Under the pieces are notes generated by a model. That model searched no databases and had not been told where the DNA came from. It saw only the letters and a list, made by a program, of their open reading frames with translations. Both the position numbers and the translations under genes were made by a program. 40,409 nucleotides of DNA from Streptomyces chattanoogensis (GTDB lineage Bacteria; Actinomycetota; Actinomycetes; Streptomycetales; Streptomycetaceae), in NCBI RefSeq assembly GCF_001294335.1, contig NZ_LGKG01000168.1, positions 1 through 40,409 on the forward strand. The letters are read 5' to 3'. Shown in pieces: positions 10,013 to 17,640 of the stretch. Positions within the stretch are counted from its first letter, which is position 1. Every line of letters starts with the position of its first letter.

Positions 10013-10234
10013 CTAGCTCTCCTCGCTCTCCTCGCCGCCGGCTTCCGCCGCCCCGGCCGCAGGCGCCCCGTCGGCCGGAGCCGGGGCCCTCGAGGCGCCG
10101 TCCTCTGCCGCCGCGGGCTTCTCGCGGCGCTTGCGCGCCAGCTCCGCGGCGCGCCGGTCGGAATACAGCCGCATATCCGCTTCCGCCTTGAGTTCGAAGT
10201 CCCGCACCGTGACCTCCCGGAGTCTCGTGGCCAC
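10013..10234 (-). CDS. Small charged protein upstream of uvrA
   Basis: A 73-residue protein starting at GTG 10234 (VATRLREVTVRDFELKAEAD) with GGGGAG about 7 bases upstream. The first 45 residues are charged and helical (MRLYSDRRAAELARKRREK), while the rest is Ala/Gly/Glu-rich and probably disordered. I cannot assign a function. It is on the same strand as uvrA, 258 bases upstream of it, and the gap should hold the uvrA promoter. Other long frames through this stretch cover the same DNA, so the call rests on the ribosome site and the protein-like composition of the first half. An in-frame ATG (MRLYSDRR) is an alternative start. Confidence 0.5.
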   Translation of the reverse strand: MATRLREVTVRDFELKAEADMRLYSDRRAAELARKRREKPAAAEDGASRAPAPADGAPAAGAAEAGGEESEES

Positions 10235-10379
10235 TCCGGCGCTCCCCGGAGCCGCCGGACGCCCGCGCCCGGCCCCATCCCGCCGAGGCCGTCGAAGGAG
10301 CCGCCGGCGGTTGCCCGGACCCGTACGCATCAGGCTACTGCGCGCGGCGCCGCACCACCCGGCTCGCACCCGCCCGCCC

Positions 10380-11132
10380 TCAGCCCCCGCCCGGCAGCGC
10401 CCGTTCCAGCGCATCGAAGGTCCGCCGCAGCACCGCTTCCTGGTCGGCGGCCACCTCGTCGGCCGGGTCGCCCGCGAGCTGCCGGACCGCGGCACCGGCG
10501 TAGGCGACGCGGTACGCCGCGACGATCAGCGCGGCCGCCAGCCGGGCGCCCCCTGGGTAGCCCTCCTCCCCCGCGGCCTCGCCGAGCAGCCCGGCCAGGG
10601 TGTTCTCGATCTCCTCGACCGCCTCGCGGCCCCGCGCGCGCAGCGCCGGCGAATCCAGGACGGTCTGCCAGAAGTACGCGAACCCCTCCCCCACCCCGCC
10701 CAGCGGATGCCGCCGGGCCAGCAGACCGAAGGCGAGCCGGCGGAGCGCGGCGAGCGGCGTCTCGTCCGCCCCGCGCTCCCGGACCGCGCGGGTGACCAGC
10801 TCGTGGGCCTCCGGGATCCGGTCGAGGAAGAGGTCCTCCTTGCGCGGGAAGTAGTTGAACACCGTCATCGTGGACACCTCGGCGGCGCGCGCGACCTCGG
10901 CGACGGTGACGTTGTCGAAGCCGCGCTCGATGAACAGCAGCGTGGCCTCGCCGGAGATCCGCTGCCGGGTCCGCAGCTTCTTGCGCTCACGCAGCGTCAG
11001 CCGCCCGTCCTCCTCGCCGTACCCGGTGTCCTCGGCGTATCCGGTGCCCTCGGCGTATCCGGTCCCCTCCCCCGCACGCCCGGCCTCCCGGGCGCCCCCG
11101 GTCCCTTCGCCGCCCCGCCCGTTCTTTCCCAT
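10380..11132 (-). CDS. TetR-family repressor with repeat-encoded N-terminal extension
   Basis: A 250-residue TetR/AcrR regulator. Residues 1-45 are a Gly/Glu-rich extension containing three tandem six-residue units (EGTGYA, EGTGYA, EDTGYG at 22-39), unusual for this family. The helix-turn-helix follows at about 72-95 (NVTVAEVARAAEVSTMTVFNYFPRKEDLF). The C-terminal helices (100-250) form the ligand-binding and dimer domain. The start at 11132 is supported by AGGAGGAG at 11143-11150. The upstream ATG at 11153 overlaps that ribosome site and is less likely. It is divergent from the flavin monooxygenase with a palindrome between them, the standard layout in which a TetR protein represses a neighbouring enzyme until an aromatic ligand binds. 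Confidence 0.92.
   Translation of the reverse strand: MGKNGRGGEGTGGAREAGRAGEGTGYAEGTGYAEDTGYGEEDGRLTLRERKKLRTRQRISGEATLLFIERGFDNVTVAEVARAAEVSTMTVFNYFPRKEDLFLDRIPEAHELVTRAVRERGADETPLAALRRLAFGLLARRHPLGGVGEGFAYFWQTVLDSPALRARGREAVEEIENTLAGLLGEAAGEEGYPGGARLAAALIVAAYRVAYAGAAVRQLAGDPADEVAADQEAVLRRTFDALERALPGGG
11016..11069. repeat. 18-bp tandem repeat (3 copies) within tetR
   Basis: Three contiguous 18-base units lie inside the 5' part of the tetR gene. They encode (E)(G/D)TGY(A/G) on the minus strand, and each plus-strand unit reads roughly CCGGTGCCCTCGGCGTAT. Since the unit is a multiple of three, slippage would change protein length without breaking the frame. Confidence 0.85.
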
Positions 11133-11182
11133 GCCAGTTCCGCTCCTCCTCATGCCAGGATTTTATCCGCAACAAATTTTTA

Positions 11183-11203
11183 GTGACTACATTTATGTGT
11201 CAC
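11183..11203. promoter_or_regulatory. Candidate TetR operator between divergent genes
   Basis: GTGAC (11183-11187) and GTCAC (11199-11203) flank an inner ACAT/ATGT pair (11189-11192 and 11195-11198). The whole is a 21-bp palindrome broken by one extra T at 11188. It lies 11 bases before the monooxygenase ATG and about 50 bases before the tetR start, in an AT-rich pocket (11154-11205) unlike its surroundings. Regulation of both genes by this TetR protein is inferred. Confidence 0.5.
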
Positions 11204-11213
11204 ACTCCCTCCC

Positions 11214-12764
11214 ATGAGCCATGACGCAGACGTAGTGGTGGCAGGGGGCGGCCCGGTGGGGCTGATGCTCGCCTGCGAACTCGCACTGGCAGACGTGACG
11301 GTCGTCGTCCTGGAGCGGCTGACCGAGGTGGATACGACGATCAAGGCGGGGGCGATCAACTCCCCCAGCGCGGAGGCCTTCTACCGGCGCGGGATGCTGC
11401 CCGACCTGGTGGAGGTGCAGAGCACCGCCATCGAGAAGTTCAGCGCGTTCCTGCGGCAGCGGCAGGCCGCGGGCGCCTCCGGGGTGAAACCGCCGCCGAA
11501 GTTCGCCGGTCATTTCGCGGGGATCATGCTGCGCGGCGACCTCCTGGACGAGTCGGACCCGGACTTCGGCGACACCGGCCCGGCCGGGGACGTCGGCCTG
11601 ATACCCCAGGAGGCCCTGGAGCGGCTGCTCGCCGCCCGCGCCGCCCGCCTGGGCGTCGAGCTGCGCCGCGGTGTGACGCTGACCGGCTTCGACGCGGGCG
11701 AGGACGGCGTGGCGGTCCACACCTCGGACGGCACGCTGCACACCGGCTGGCTGGTGGGCTGCGACGGCGGCCGCAGCACGGTCCGCCGGCTCGCCGGTTT
11801 CCCGTTCCCCGGTACGGACCCCGAGATCACCGGCCACCAGGCCATCGTCGAGCTGACCGGCGCCGAGGCCCTGGGGGCGGGCTGGAACTGGACGGACACC
11901 GGGACCTATGTACACGGCCCGATGCCGGGCCGGATCCTCACCGTGGAGTTCGACGGGCCGCCCGCGGACCGCCAGGCGCCCATCACCGCAGAGGATTTGC
12001 AGGCCTCGCTGCGCCGGGTCTCCGGCGTCCCGGACGTCACCGTCACCAAGGTGCTCTCGGCGACCCGCTTCACGGACAACGCCCGCCAGGTGCCCGACTA
12101 CCGCCGGGGCCGGGTGCTGCTGGCCGGTGACGCGGCGCATGTGCACTCGCCGTTCGGCGGCCAGGGGGTCAACCTCGGCATCGGCGACGCGATGAACCTG
12201 GGCTGGAAGCTGGCCGCCACCGTCAAGGGCTGGGCGCCGGAGGGCCTGCTGGACACCTACACCGCCGAGCGGCACCCCATCGGCGCATGGGTGCTGGAGT
12301 GGACCCGCGCCCAAGTGGCGCTGATGCGTCCGGAGTCGCATGCCCGCGCGCTGCGCACGGTGATCTCGGAGCTGGCCGGCACGGCCGACGCCACCACCTT
12401 CTTCGCCAAGAAGATCTCCGGAGTCTGGCAGCGCTACGACCTGCCGGGCAGCCATCCGCTGACCGGCGCCAGCGCGCCCGACCTGGAACTGTCCGACGGC
12501 ACCCGGCTGGGCGGCCGACTGCAGGGCGGAGGAGGCCTGTTGCTCGATCTCGCCGACGATCGCGGGCTGCGCGAACGCGCCGCCGGGTACGGCGGCCGGG
12601 TACGGGTGCACACTGCCGCCTGCCCGGAGCGGCCCGGCCTCCGCGCGCTGCTGGTGCGCCCGGACGGCTGCACCGCCTGGGCGGCCGACGACGGGGACAC
12701 GCCGGCCGGGCTGGACGCCGCGCTGCGCCGGTGGTTCGGGGCCCCGGACGGCGCGGCAGCCTGA
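11214..12764 (+). CDS. FAD-dependent aromatic-type monooxygenase (class A)
   Basis: A 516-residue flavoprotein hydroxylase of the p-hydroxybenzoate hydroxylase/PheA-TfdB group. The FAD dinucleotide motif is VVVAGGGPVGLMLA (7-20), the DG motif is GCDGGRSTVRRLAG (about 182-195), and the GD motif is RVLLAGDAAHVHSPFGGQGVN (about 299-319). A thioredoxin-like C-terminal domain of about 120 residues completes the length usual for polyketide hydroxylases and rifampicin-type monooxygenases. It probably uses NADPH and O2 to hydroxylate an aromatic compound, but the substrate cannot be read from sequence. No Shine-Dalgarno sequence precedes the ATG, so the mRNA may be nearly leaderless. It is divergent from tetR and followed by a hairpin terminator, so it is a single-gene unit, plausibly a xenobiotic or antibiotic detoxification gene. 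Confidence 0.9.
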   Translation: MSHDADVVVAGGGPVGLMLACELALADVTVVVLERLTEVDTTIKAGAINSPSAEAFYRRGMLPDLVEVQSTAIEKFSAFLRQRQAAGASGVKPPPKFAGHFAGIMLRGDLLDESDPDFGDTGPAGDVGLIPQEALERLLAARAARLGVELRRGVTLTGFDAGEDGVAVHTSDGTLHTGWLVGCDGGRSTVRRLAGFPFPGTDPEITGHQAIVELTGAEALGAGWNWTDTGTYVHGPMPGRILTVEFDGPPADRQAPITAEDLQASLRRVSGVPDVTVTKVLSATRFTDNARQVPDYRRGRVLLAGDAAHVHSPFGGQGVNLGIGDAMNLGWKLAATVKGWAPEGLLDTYTAERHPIGAWVLEWTRAQVALMRPESHARALRTVISELAGTADATTFFAKKISGVWQRYDLPGSHPLTGASAPDLELSDGTRLGGRLQGGGGLLLDLADDRGLRERAAGYGGRVRVHTAACPERPGLRALLVRPDGCTAWAADDGDTPAGLDAALRRWFGAPDGAAA

Positions 12765-12769
12765 CACCA

Positions 12770-12809
12770 GGGGCGGGCGGCGCGCATATCCCGGTCGCCC
12801 GCCCGCCCC
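12770..12809 (+). terminator. Hairpin terminator after the monooxygenase
   Basis: GGGGCGGGCGG (12770-12780) pairs perfectly with CCGCCCGCCCC (12799-12809) around an 18-base loop. It begins 6 bases after the stop codon. Confidence 0.7.
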
Positions 12810-12873
12810 TCCCCCTTCACCCGCGTACGCCCCGGACAGCGCCGGCCGACTCCCCAACCGCGCCCGGTGGCGC

Positions 12874-12879
12874 TAGCTT
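12874..12879 (+). promoter_or_regulatory. -10 element TAGCTT of a probable leaderless promoter
   Basis: TAGCTT ends six bases before the ATG at 12886, so transcription would begin at or next to the start codon. This TANNNT-N6-start pattern marks leaderless genes in actinomycetes. A GGAG at 12881-12884 is too close to the ATG to act as a normal ribosome site. Confidence 0.55.
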
Positions 12880-12885
12880 CGGAGC

Positions 12886-13617
12886 ATGACCCACACCCCG
12901 CCGGACTTCCCGCGCGACACCGCCGCCGTCCGTGAGGCCACCGACCGGCTCCTGGTCTCGGCCGGCAAACTGGACGACGAGGCGATCGCCGAACCGTCCC
13001 TGCTCCCCGGCTGGACCCGCGGCCACGTCCTCGCCCATCTCGCCCGTAACGCGGACGCCCTGAGCAATCTCCTCACCTGGGCGCGTACGGACGTGCGCAC
13101 ACCCATGTACGCGAGCGACACCGCCCGCGACGCCGACATCGAGCGGGACGCCGACCGCCCGCTGGCGGATCACGTCAAGGACCTGCAGGAGAGCGCCGCC
13201 CGCTTCGACGCGGCGGCCGGGGCACTGCCGGACGGCCGGTGGGCGTACCGGGTCGAGATGCGCAACGGCGTCACCGAGCGCGCCGACCGCCTGGCGCTGC
13301 GCCGGCTGGCCGAGATCGAGCTGCACCACATCGACCTCGGTGTCGGCTACACCCTCGACCGGCTGCCGGCCTTCTTCACCGAGGCCTATCTGGACTTCCT
13401 GGCCGCGGTGAAGTTCGCCGGGCACCGGGATCTGCCCGCCCTGGAGCTGGTGACCCCCGACGGCAGCCGCAGGCGCACGGGGCGTACGGACGGCGACGCC
13501 GCGCCGGTGGTGGTGACGGGTGCCGCGGCGGACCTGGTCGGCTGGCTGACCGGACGCGCCGACGGCGGCGGACTCGACACCGCGGGCTCCCCCCTGCCCG
13601 GCGTCCCGCCGCTCTAG
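12886..13617 (+). CDS. Maleylpyruvate isomerase-family, mycothiol-dependent enzyme
   Basis: A 243-residue DinB-fold protein of the mycothiol-dependent maleylpyruvate isomerase (MDMPI) group. The N-terminal four-helix bundle has the metal site: H51 in LPGWTRGHVLAHLARN and E143/H147 in RLAEIELHHIDLG, matching the spacing of the characterised corynebacterial enzyme's His/Glu/His zinc site within one residue. The C-terminal alpha/beta domain (about 165-243) is typical of the longer members. Such proteins use mycothiol, the actinobacterial low-molecular-weight thiol, for isomerisation or conjugation. In this context a detoxifying thiol-transfer role is as likely as maleylpyruvate isomerisation. 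Its stop codon overlaps the -10 of the following metallo-hydrolase gene. Confidence 0.9.
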   Translation: MTHTPPDFPRDTAAVREATDRLLVSAGKLDDEAIAEPSLLPGWTRGHVLAHLARNADALSNLLTWARTDVRTPMYASDTARDADIERDADRPLADHVKDLQESAARFDAAAGALPDGRWAYRVEMRNGVTERADRLALRRLAEIELHHIDLGVGYTLDRLPAFFTEAYLDFLAAVKFAGHRDLPALELVTPDGSRRRTGRTDGDAAPVVVTGAAADLVGWLTGRADGGGLDTAGSPLPGVPPL

Positions 13618-13620
13618 AGT
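13615..13620 (+). promoter_or_regulatory. -10 element TAGAGT overlapping the upstream stop codon
   Basis: TAGAGT at 13615-13620 includes the TAG stop of the isomerase gene and ends six bases before the ATG at 13627, again TANNNT-N6-ATG. It suggests that the hydrolase has its own leaderless promoter in addition to read-through. Confidence 0.5.
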
Positions 13621-13626
13621 GATCCC

Positions 13627-14286
13627 ATGATGGCCTACAGCGGAGCAGTCAAGGTCGGCGGACCGGCCGACGTGCACGAGCTGACCGACCTGATGATCTC
13701 GAAGGTCGCGGTCGGCCCGATGAACAACAACGCCTATCTGCTGCGGTGCCGGGCCACCGACGAGCAGCTGCTGATCGACGCCGCCGCCGAACCGCACACT
13801 CTTCTGTCGCTGATCGGCGACAGCGGCATCGCCTCCGTGGTCACCACGCACCGGCACGGTGACCACTGGGGCGCGCTGCGCGAGGTGGTCGATGCGACGG
13901 GCGCGCGGACGTACGCGGGGCGCCACGACGCCGAGGGGATCCCCGTCCCCACGGACGTCCTGGTCGAGGACGGCGACACGATCACGGTCGGCCGCGTCGA
14001 ACTGACCGCTCGCCACCTGGTCGGCCACACCCCGGGCAGCATCGCCCTGGTCTACGACGACCCGCACGGCGCCCCGCATCTGTTCACCGGCGACTGCCTC
14101 TTCCCCGGGGGCGTCGGCAACACCTGGGGCGATGCGGAGAACTTCGCCAGCCTGATCGACGGTGTCCAGACCAAGCTCTTCGACCGGCTGCCGGACGAGA
14201 CCTGGGTCTATCCGGGCCACGGCGACGACACCACGCTCGGCGCGGAGCGTCCGCATCTCGCGGAATGGCGCGAGCGCGGCTGGTAG
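13627..14286 (+). CDS. Metallo-beta-lactamase-fold hydrolase (glyoxalase II-like)
   Basis: A 219-residue metallo-hydrolase. The metal ligands are in place: H75, H77, D79 and H80 in THRHGDHWGA, then H134 (GHTPGS), D156 (TGDCLF) and H198 (PGHGDDTTLG). The compact size and these motifs fit the glyoxalase II/YcbL-like thioester or thiol-ester hydrolases. Following a mycothiol-dependent enzyme by 9 bases, it could release products from mycothiol conjugates, as glyoxalase II does for glutathione; this is inference from position. No Shine-Dalgarno sequence is seen and translation is probably leaderless from the ATG at 13627. It converges on terC with a 30-base gap. Confidence 0.9.
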   Translation: MMAYSGAVKVGGPADVHELTDLMISKVAVGPMNNNAYLLRCRATDEQLLIDAAAEPHTLLSLIGDSGIASVVTTHRHGDHWGALREVVDATGARTYAGRHDAEGIPVPTDVLVEDGDTITVGRVELTARHLVGHTPGSIALVYDDPHGAPHLFTGDCLFPGGVGNTWGDAENFASLIDGVQTKLFDRLPDETWVYPGHGDDTTLGAERPHLAEWRERGW

Positions 14287-14316
14287 CCCGGCAGCCGTAC
14301 GGGGCCGGCGGCGGCC

Positions 14317-15300
14317 TCAGACGCGCACGTCCTCCCCGGCCGCCGCCTCCGCCGCCGCCTGCTTCTTCGACGCGAGCAGGCTGGTGACCGTCGTGACGAC
14401 GAGGACGGCGCAGATCACACCCAGCGACACCGGAATGCTGATTTCCGGAACGGCCACACCGGATTCGTGCAGCGCGTGCAGTACCAGCTTCACGCCGATG
14501 AACCCCAGGATGACCGACAGGCCGTACGAGAGGTGCACCAGCTTCTTGAGCAGCCCGCCGATGAGGAAGTAGAGCTGCCGCAGGCCCATCAGGGCGAAGG
14601 CGTTGGCGGTGAAGACGATGTACGGGTCCTGGGTGAGGCCGAAGATCGCCGGGATGGAGTCCAGGGCGAAGAGGACGTCGGTGGTGCCGATCGCCAGCAT
14701 GACGATCAGCATCGGCGTCATCAGCCGCCTGCCGTTCTCCACGATGAACAGCTTGGTGCCGTGGTACGTGCCGGTCGACGGGAAGCGCTTCTCGACCAGC
14801 TTCAGGAAGCGGTTCTCCTCGAACTCCTCGTCCTGGTCCTCGGCGCGCGCCTCCTGGATGAGCTTCCACGCGGTCCAGATCAGGAACGCGCCGAAGAGGT
14901 AGAACGCCCAGGAGAAGTTGGCGATGATCGCGGCGCCCGCGCCGATGAACCCGGCCCGCAGGACCAGCGCGATCAGCACCCCGACCATCAGCACCCGCTG
15001 CTGGTACTTCGCCGGGACCGCGAACTTGCCCATGATCAGCACGAAGACGAAGAGGTTGTCGACGCTCAGCGACTTCTCGGTGATGAAGCCCGCGAAGAAT
15101 TCGCCGGCGGGCGCGCCGCCGCCGAAGACCAGCAGTCCGAGGCCGAACAGCGCGGCGAGCGCGATCCAGACGCCGGTCCAGATACCGGCCTCCTTGAGGG
15201 AGACCTCGTGCGGTTTACGGCCGCCGATGAAGAAATCGGCGGTGATCAGGGCGCACAGACCGAGGATGGTCAGCACCCACAGGGTCAGGGAAACGTCCAC
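14317..15300 (-). CDS. terC: TerC-family integral membrane protein
   Basis: A 327-residue polytopic membrane protein of the TerC/Alx family. About seven to nine hydrophobic helices run from SLTLWVLTILGLCALITADFF to the C-terminal VICAVLVVTTVTSLLA. Family acidic motifs are clear: EKSLSVDNLFVFVLIMG (about 75-91) and ALDSIPAIFGLTQDPYIVFTANAFALMGLRQLYF (about 216-249). A charged cytoplasmic loop (EARAEDQDEEFEENRF) lies between them. TerC/Alx proteins are linked to manganese export and metal loading of exported proteins, and to tellurite resistance. The GTG start at 15300 has GGAGGAG five bases upstream. The ATG at 15327 lies upstream of that ribosome site and is unlikely. The leader carries a probable manganese riboswitch. 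Two Ter-domain genes follow upstream on the same strand. Confidence 0.93.
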   Translation of the reverse strand: MDVSLTLWVLTILGLCALITADFFIGGRKPHEVSLKEAGIWTGVWIALAALFGLGLLVFGGGAPAGEFFAGFITEKSLSVDNLFVFVLIMGKFAVPAKYQQRVLMVGVLIALVLRAGFIGAGAAIIANFSWAFYLFGAFLIWTAWKLIQEARAEDQDEEFEENRFLKLVEKRFPSTGTYHGTKLFIVENGRRLMTPMLIVMLAIGTTDVLFALDSIPAIFGLTQDPYIVFTANAFALMGLRQLYFLIGGLLKKLVHLSYGLSVILGFIGVKLVLHALHESGVAVPEISIPVSLGVICAVLVVTTVTSLLASKKQAAAEAAAGEDVRV

Positions 15301-15304
15301 TGCT

Positions 15305-15351
15305 CCTCCGGCAGAGTCGTACGGCACTCACAGCGTCGTCGCTGCCGGAGG
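15305..15351 (-). promoter_or_regulatory. Anti-Shine-Dalgarno switch hairpin before terC
   Basis: On the mRNA, CCTCCGGCAG (15351-15342), which forms the 3' side of aptamer helix P1, is perfectly complementary for 10 bases to CTGCCGGAGG (15314-15305), which contains the terC ribosome site. Either P1 forms and the ribosome site is free, or the 10-bp hairpin forms and hides it. This predicts translational activation when metal stabilises P1. Confidence 0.7.
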
Positions 15352-15452
15352 TCTCTTCCGCCCGGCGGACGCCGGGCCGGCGCCCCGGGACCGGGTCGGG
15401 CCGATCGGTCCGTGATGACGGGTACGCCGCAGCGGGAATACTCCCCTCCGCA
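15341..15452 (-). ncRNA. yybP-ykoY-like (manganese) riboswitch aptamer in the terC leader
   Basis: Read on the minus strand, the leader opens with GCGGAGGGGAGTA (15451-15438), has CGTCATCACGG (15420-15410), several strong GC stems, and closes with GAGACCTCC (15355-15347). The yybP-ykoY family has the same hallmarks: GGGGAGUA at the 5' side, a CGUCA loop, and a 3' AAGACC or GAGACC followed by bases that close helix P1 with the 5' end. Here P1 would be GGAGG with CCTCC. The family binds Mn2+ and commonly precedes terC/alx, mntP and yybP genes. I am matching from memory of the consensus; a covariance-model score is needed for proof. Confidence 0.8.
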
Positions 15453-15493
15453 CCAAGAAGCGTAAAGGAAAGCCAAGGAATAGTAAAGGAAAG
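15453..15493. repeat. Two 20/21-bp direct repeats upstream of the terC leader
   Basis: Units at 15453-15472 and 15473-15493 both begin with CCAAG and end with GTAAAGGAAAG (an 11-base exact match), an AT-richer patch than the surroundings. On the coding strand this is a pair of CTTTCCTTTAC motifs one helical-turn multiple apart, just upstream of the riboswitch. A direct-repeat activator site or promoter region is likely, but no -35/-10 pair is convincing. Confidence 0.6.
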
Positions 15494-15581
15494 GGTAAAA
15501 CTCCTGGTCTGACAGGGAGCGAAGAGGGGCGATGGGGGTGACGGGCAAGGGACCGGGGCGGCGGGGTGCGCGGGTGACGGA

Positions 15582-17537
15582 TCAGTGGCGGTGCGCGGGG
15601 CGGGCCTGGGCGAGGCGGCCGAGGACCTCGCGCAGGACCCGGCTGCCCTGGGGGGCGAGCGACGGCTCATAGGTCCAGGCGTGGCCGACCCAGGGGTCGG
15701 CGAGGTGCGCGTCGGGCACCGGGGTGATCCGCAGCAGGGACCGCCACAGCGGGTCGAGGACCGGGCCGTACTCCTGGGCCTGGGCGCGGTCGGCGACCAT
15801 CAGCAGATGCACCCCGACCGCGGGGCCCTCGTCGGCGAGGTAGCGCAGCCGGGTGACGGCGCGGTCGTCGAAGCCGTGCGGGAAGTCGTGCACGATCAGC
15901 AGCTGTTCGGCGGTGTCGATGTCCGGCGGCAGGGAATCGGCCGCGCGGTTGCGCACCGCCATCTGGACGAGATCCACCCGCCGGGTCAGCGCCTCCAGGA
16001 CCTGGGTGACCCCCTGGGCACCGGCCGCCGGGGGCTCGCGCAGGGCGCCGGTCTCCAGCAGCGGGGCGAGCGCGGACACGGCCGTGCCGCCGGGATCCAC
16101 GACCTGGACGGCGAACGTGCCGGCCGGGTGGACGGCGAGCAGCCGGGCGGCGACCGCGACGGCGGTGTCCAGGGCGAGACGGCGCACCTCCGCCTCGTCC
16201 GGCGGGCCGTCGGTGAGCGCGCTGCCCAGCTCGCGGCGGCCGAACTCCCGCTCGGGGCCGGGGCCATGGGCGTAGCCGGCCGGTCCGCTGTCGATCCACA
16301 GCCCGCGCTCCAGGGGGAGCCGGACGAGCATGGGGATGCGCAGGTCCAGGACCTCCGGGAGATGCAGATCGCCCAGGCGGAGCCCCATCGGGGGCTCCAG
16401 CGGGACGTGGTAGCCCTGCCATACGGGGGCGCTCCAGCGGGCGAAGGCGGGCGGCAGCGCGGGCTCGACGACCTCCGACTCGGCAGCGAGCTGGGCGAGG
16501 TCGCGGTCGAGGGCGGCACGGGCCTGGGTGATCAGCGCGGCGTGCTTGTCGCGGGCGGTGGCGCGGGCGACGTCGGCGGCCGTGCCGAGGCGGTCGCGCG
16601 GATCGGCGAGGGCCTTGTCGAGCTCCTGCTCCAGGCGCGACTCGGCGAAGTCGCAGGCACTGCGGTAGGCGGCCACCGAGCGGGCCAGGTCCTCGAACAT
16701 CCCCCAGACCTGGTTGTAGAGCCGCTCCTCCATGCTCCACCCGGCGGCGTCGCCCGCAACGGGGGCCGGCGGGGCATCCGACGGGGCGGCCGCGGGGGCC
16801 GGGGCCTTCGCCGTACGCCGCTTGGGGTGGCGGTAGTCGATGGGGCCGCCGGCCGCCGGGGCGGCAGTGTCCGCAGGGGCGGCGGTGTCAGGGGTGTGGG
16901 AGTCCGCCGGGGCGGCGGCGTCCGCGGGGGCCGTCGCGGGCCCCTCGGCGCGGCCGGCCGCCACAGGGGACTGCACCGCCCGGGCCTGCCCGAGGCTGAC
17001 CGCCTCCTCGATCTCCGCCGCCAGCTCGGCGGCCTGCGCCAGCCCCTGGTCGCGCAGCATCGCCGCCAGGCCGTCGGCGTAGCCCTGGCCCACCGCGCGC
17101 ACCTTCCAGGCGCCCTGCCGCCGGTACAGCTCGACGGCGACGACGGCGGTCTCGGCGCCCAGTCCGGTGATGGTGTAGCCGGCGAGCTGGGTGCCGTCGA
17201 GGCCGGTGACCGCGACCCTCGGCGCGGCCGCCGCGCCGAACCCGGTCAGGGAGCCGGTCCCGGTGGCCAGCGCCAGCAGCACGCTCACCCGGTGGACGGA
17301 TTCGGCCAGCGCGTCGAGGTCCACCGCGACGCGGTGCTCGGAGGCGGCCTGGCGGGGGACCTCGATGCCGGTGCGGCGGGGCGCCCCCGGGTGGGCCACC
17401 GCCTCGGTGCCGGACAGCCTGCCCTGGTCGTCGCCGAGGGTGACCCCGGCCATGACGGGCCCGCCCGCGCTGATACGGATCTCCACACGGGTTCGGTCCA
17501 GTGGATGGTTCTGCCCACGGACCAGCTCGGCCGTCAT
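15582..17537 (-). CDS. TerD-domain protein fused to a degenerate FtsK/HerA-like domain
   Basis: A 651-residue multidomain protein. Residues about 1-175 are a TerD-type beta-sandwich (TRVEIRISAGG, GYTITGLGAETAVVAVELYR), lacking the clear acidic calcium cluster of classical TerD. Residues about 180-260 are a Pro/Ala/Thr-rich linker. About 265-355 is helical, probably coiled coil (MEERLYNQVWGMFEDLARSV). About 360-651 resembles the RecA-like domain of FtsK/HerA proteins: the Walker-B-like strand QLLIVHDFPHGFDD and the RYLADEGPAVGVHLLMVADR strand are visible, but no GxxGxGK[ST] Walker A is present, so ATP hydrolysis is doubtful. Similar large Ter-associated proteins occur in actinobacterial Ter gene sets, whose biochemical role is unknown. 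It lies 103 bases downstream of terD on the same strand. Confidence 0.8.
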   Translation of the reverse strand: MTAELVRGQNHPLDRTRVEIRISAGGPVMAGVTLGDDQGRLSGTEAVAHPGAPRRTGIEVPRQAASEHRVAVDLDALAESVHRVSVLLALATGTGSLTGFGAAAAPRVAVTGLDGTQLAGYTITGLGAETAVVAVELYRRQGAWKVRAVGQGYADGLAAMLRDQGLAQAAELAAEIEEAVSLGQARAVQSPVAAGRAEGPATAPADAAAPADSHTPDTAAPADTAAPAAGGPIDYRHPKRRTAKAPAPAAAPSDAPPAPVAGDAAGWSMEERLYNQVWGMFEDLARSVAAYRSACDFAESRLEQELDKALADPRDRLGTAADVARATARDKHAALITQARAALDRDLAQLAAESEVVEPALPPAFARWSAPVWQGYHVPLEPPMGLRLGDLHLPEVLDLRIPMLVRLPLERGLWIDSGPAGYAHGPGPEREFGRRELGSALTDGPPDEAEVRRLALDTAVAVAARLLAVHPAGTFAVQVVDPGGTAVSALAPLLETGALREPPAAGAQGVTQVLEALTRRVDLVQMAVRNRAADSLPPDIDTAEQLLIVHDFPHGFDDRAVTRLRYLADEGPAVGVHLLMVADRAQAQEYGPVLDPLWRSLLRITPVPDAHLADPWVGHAWTYEPSLAPQGSRVLREVLGRLAQARPAHRH

Positions 17538-17640
17538 CGTTGTTCCCCCTGGTTGGCGTACGTCCGGGCCGGCCCCGGGCGCGGTGCCCGGGGGACGGCG
17601 GCGGCGCGGCCCGGTGCGCGCTGCCGCTGCGGTGCGGTGG

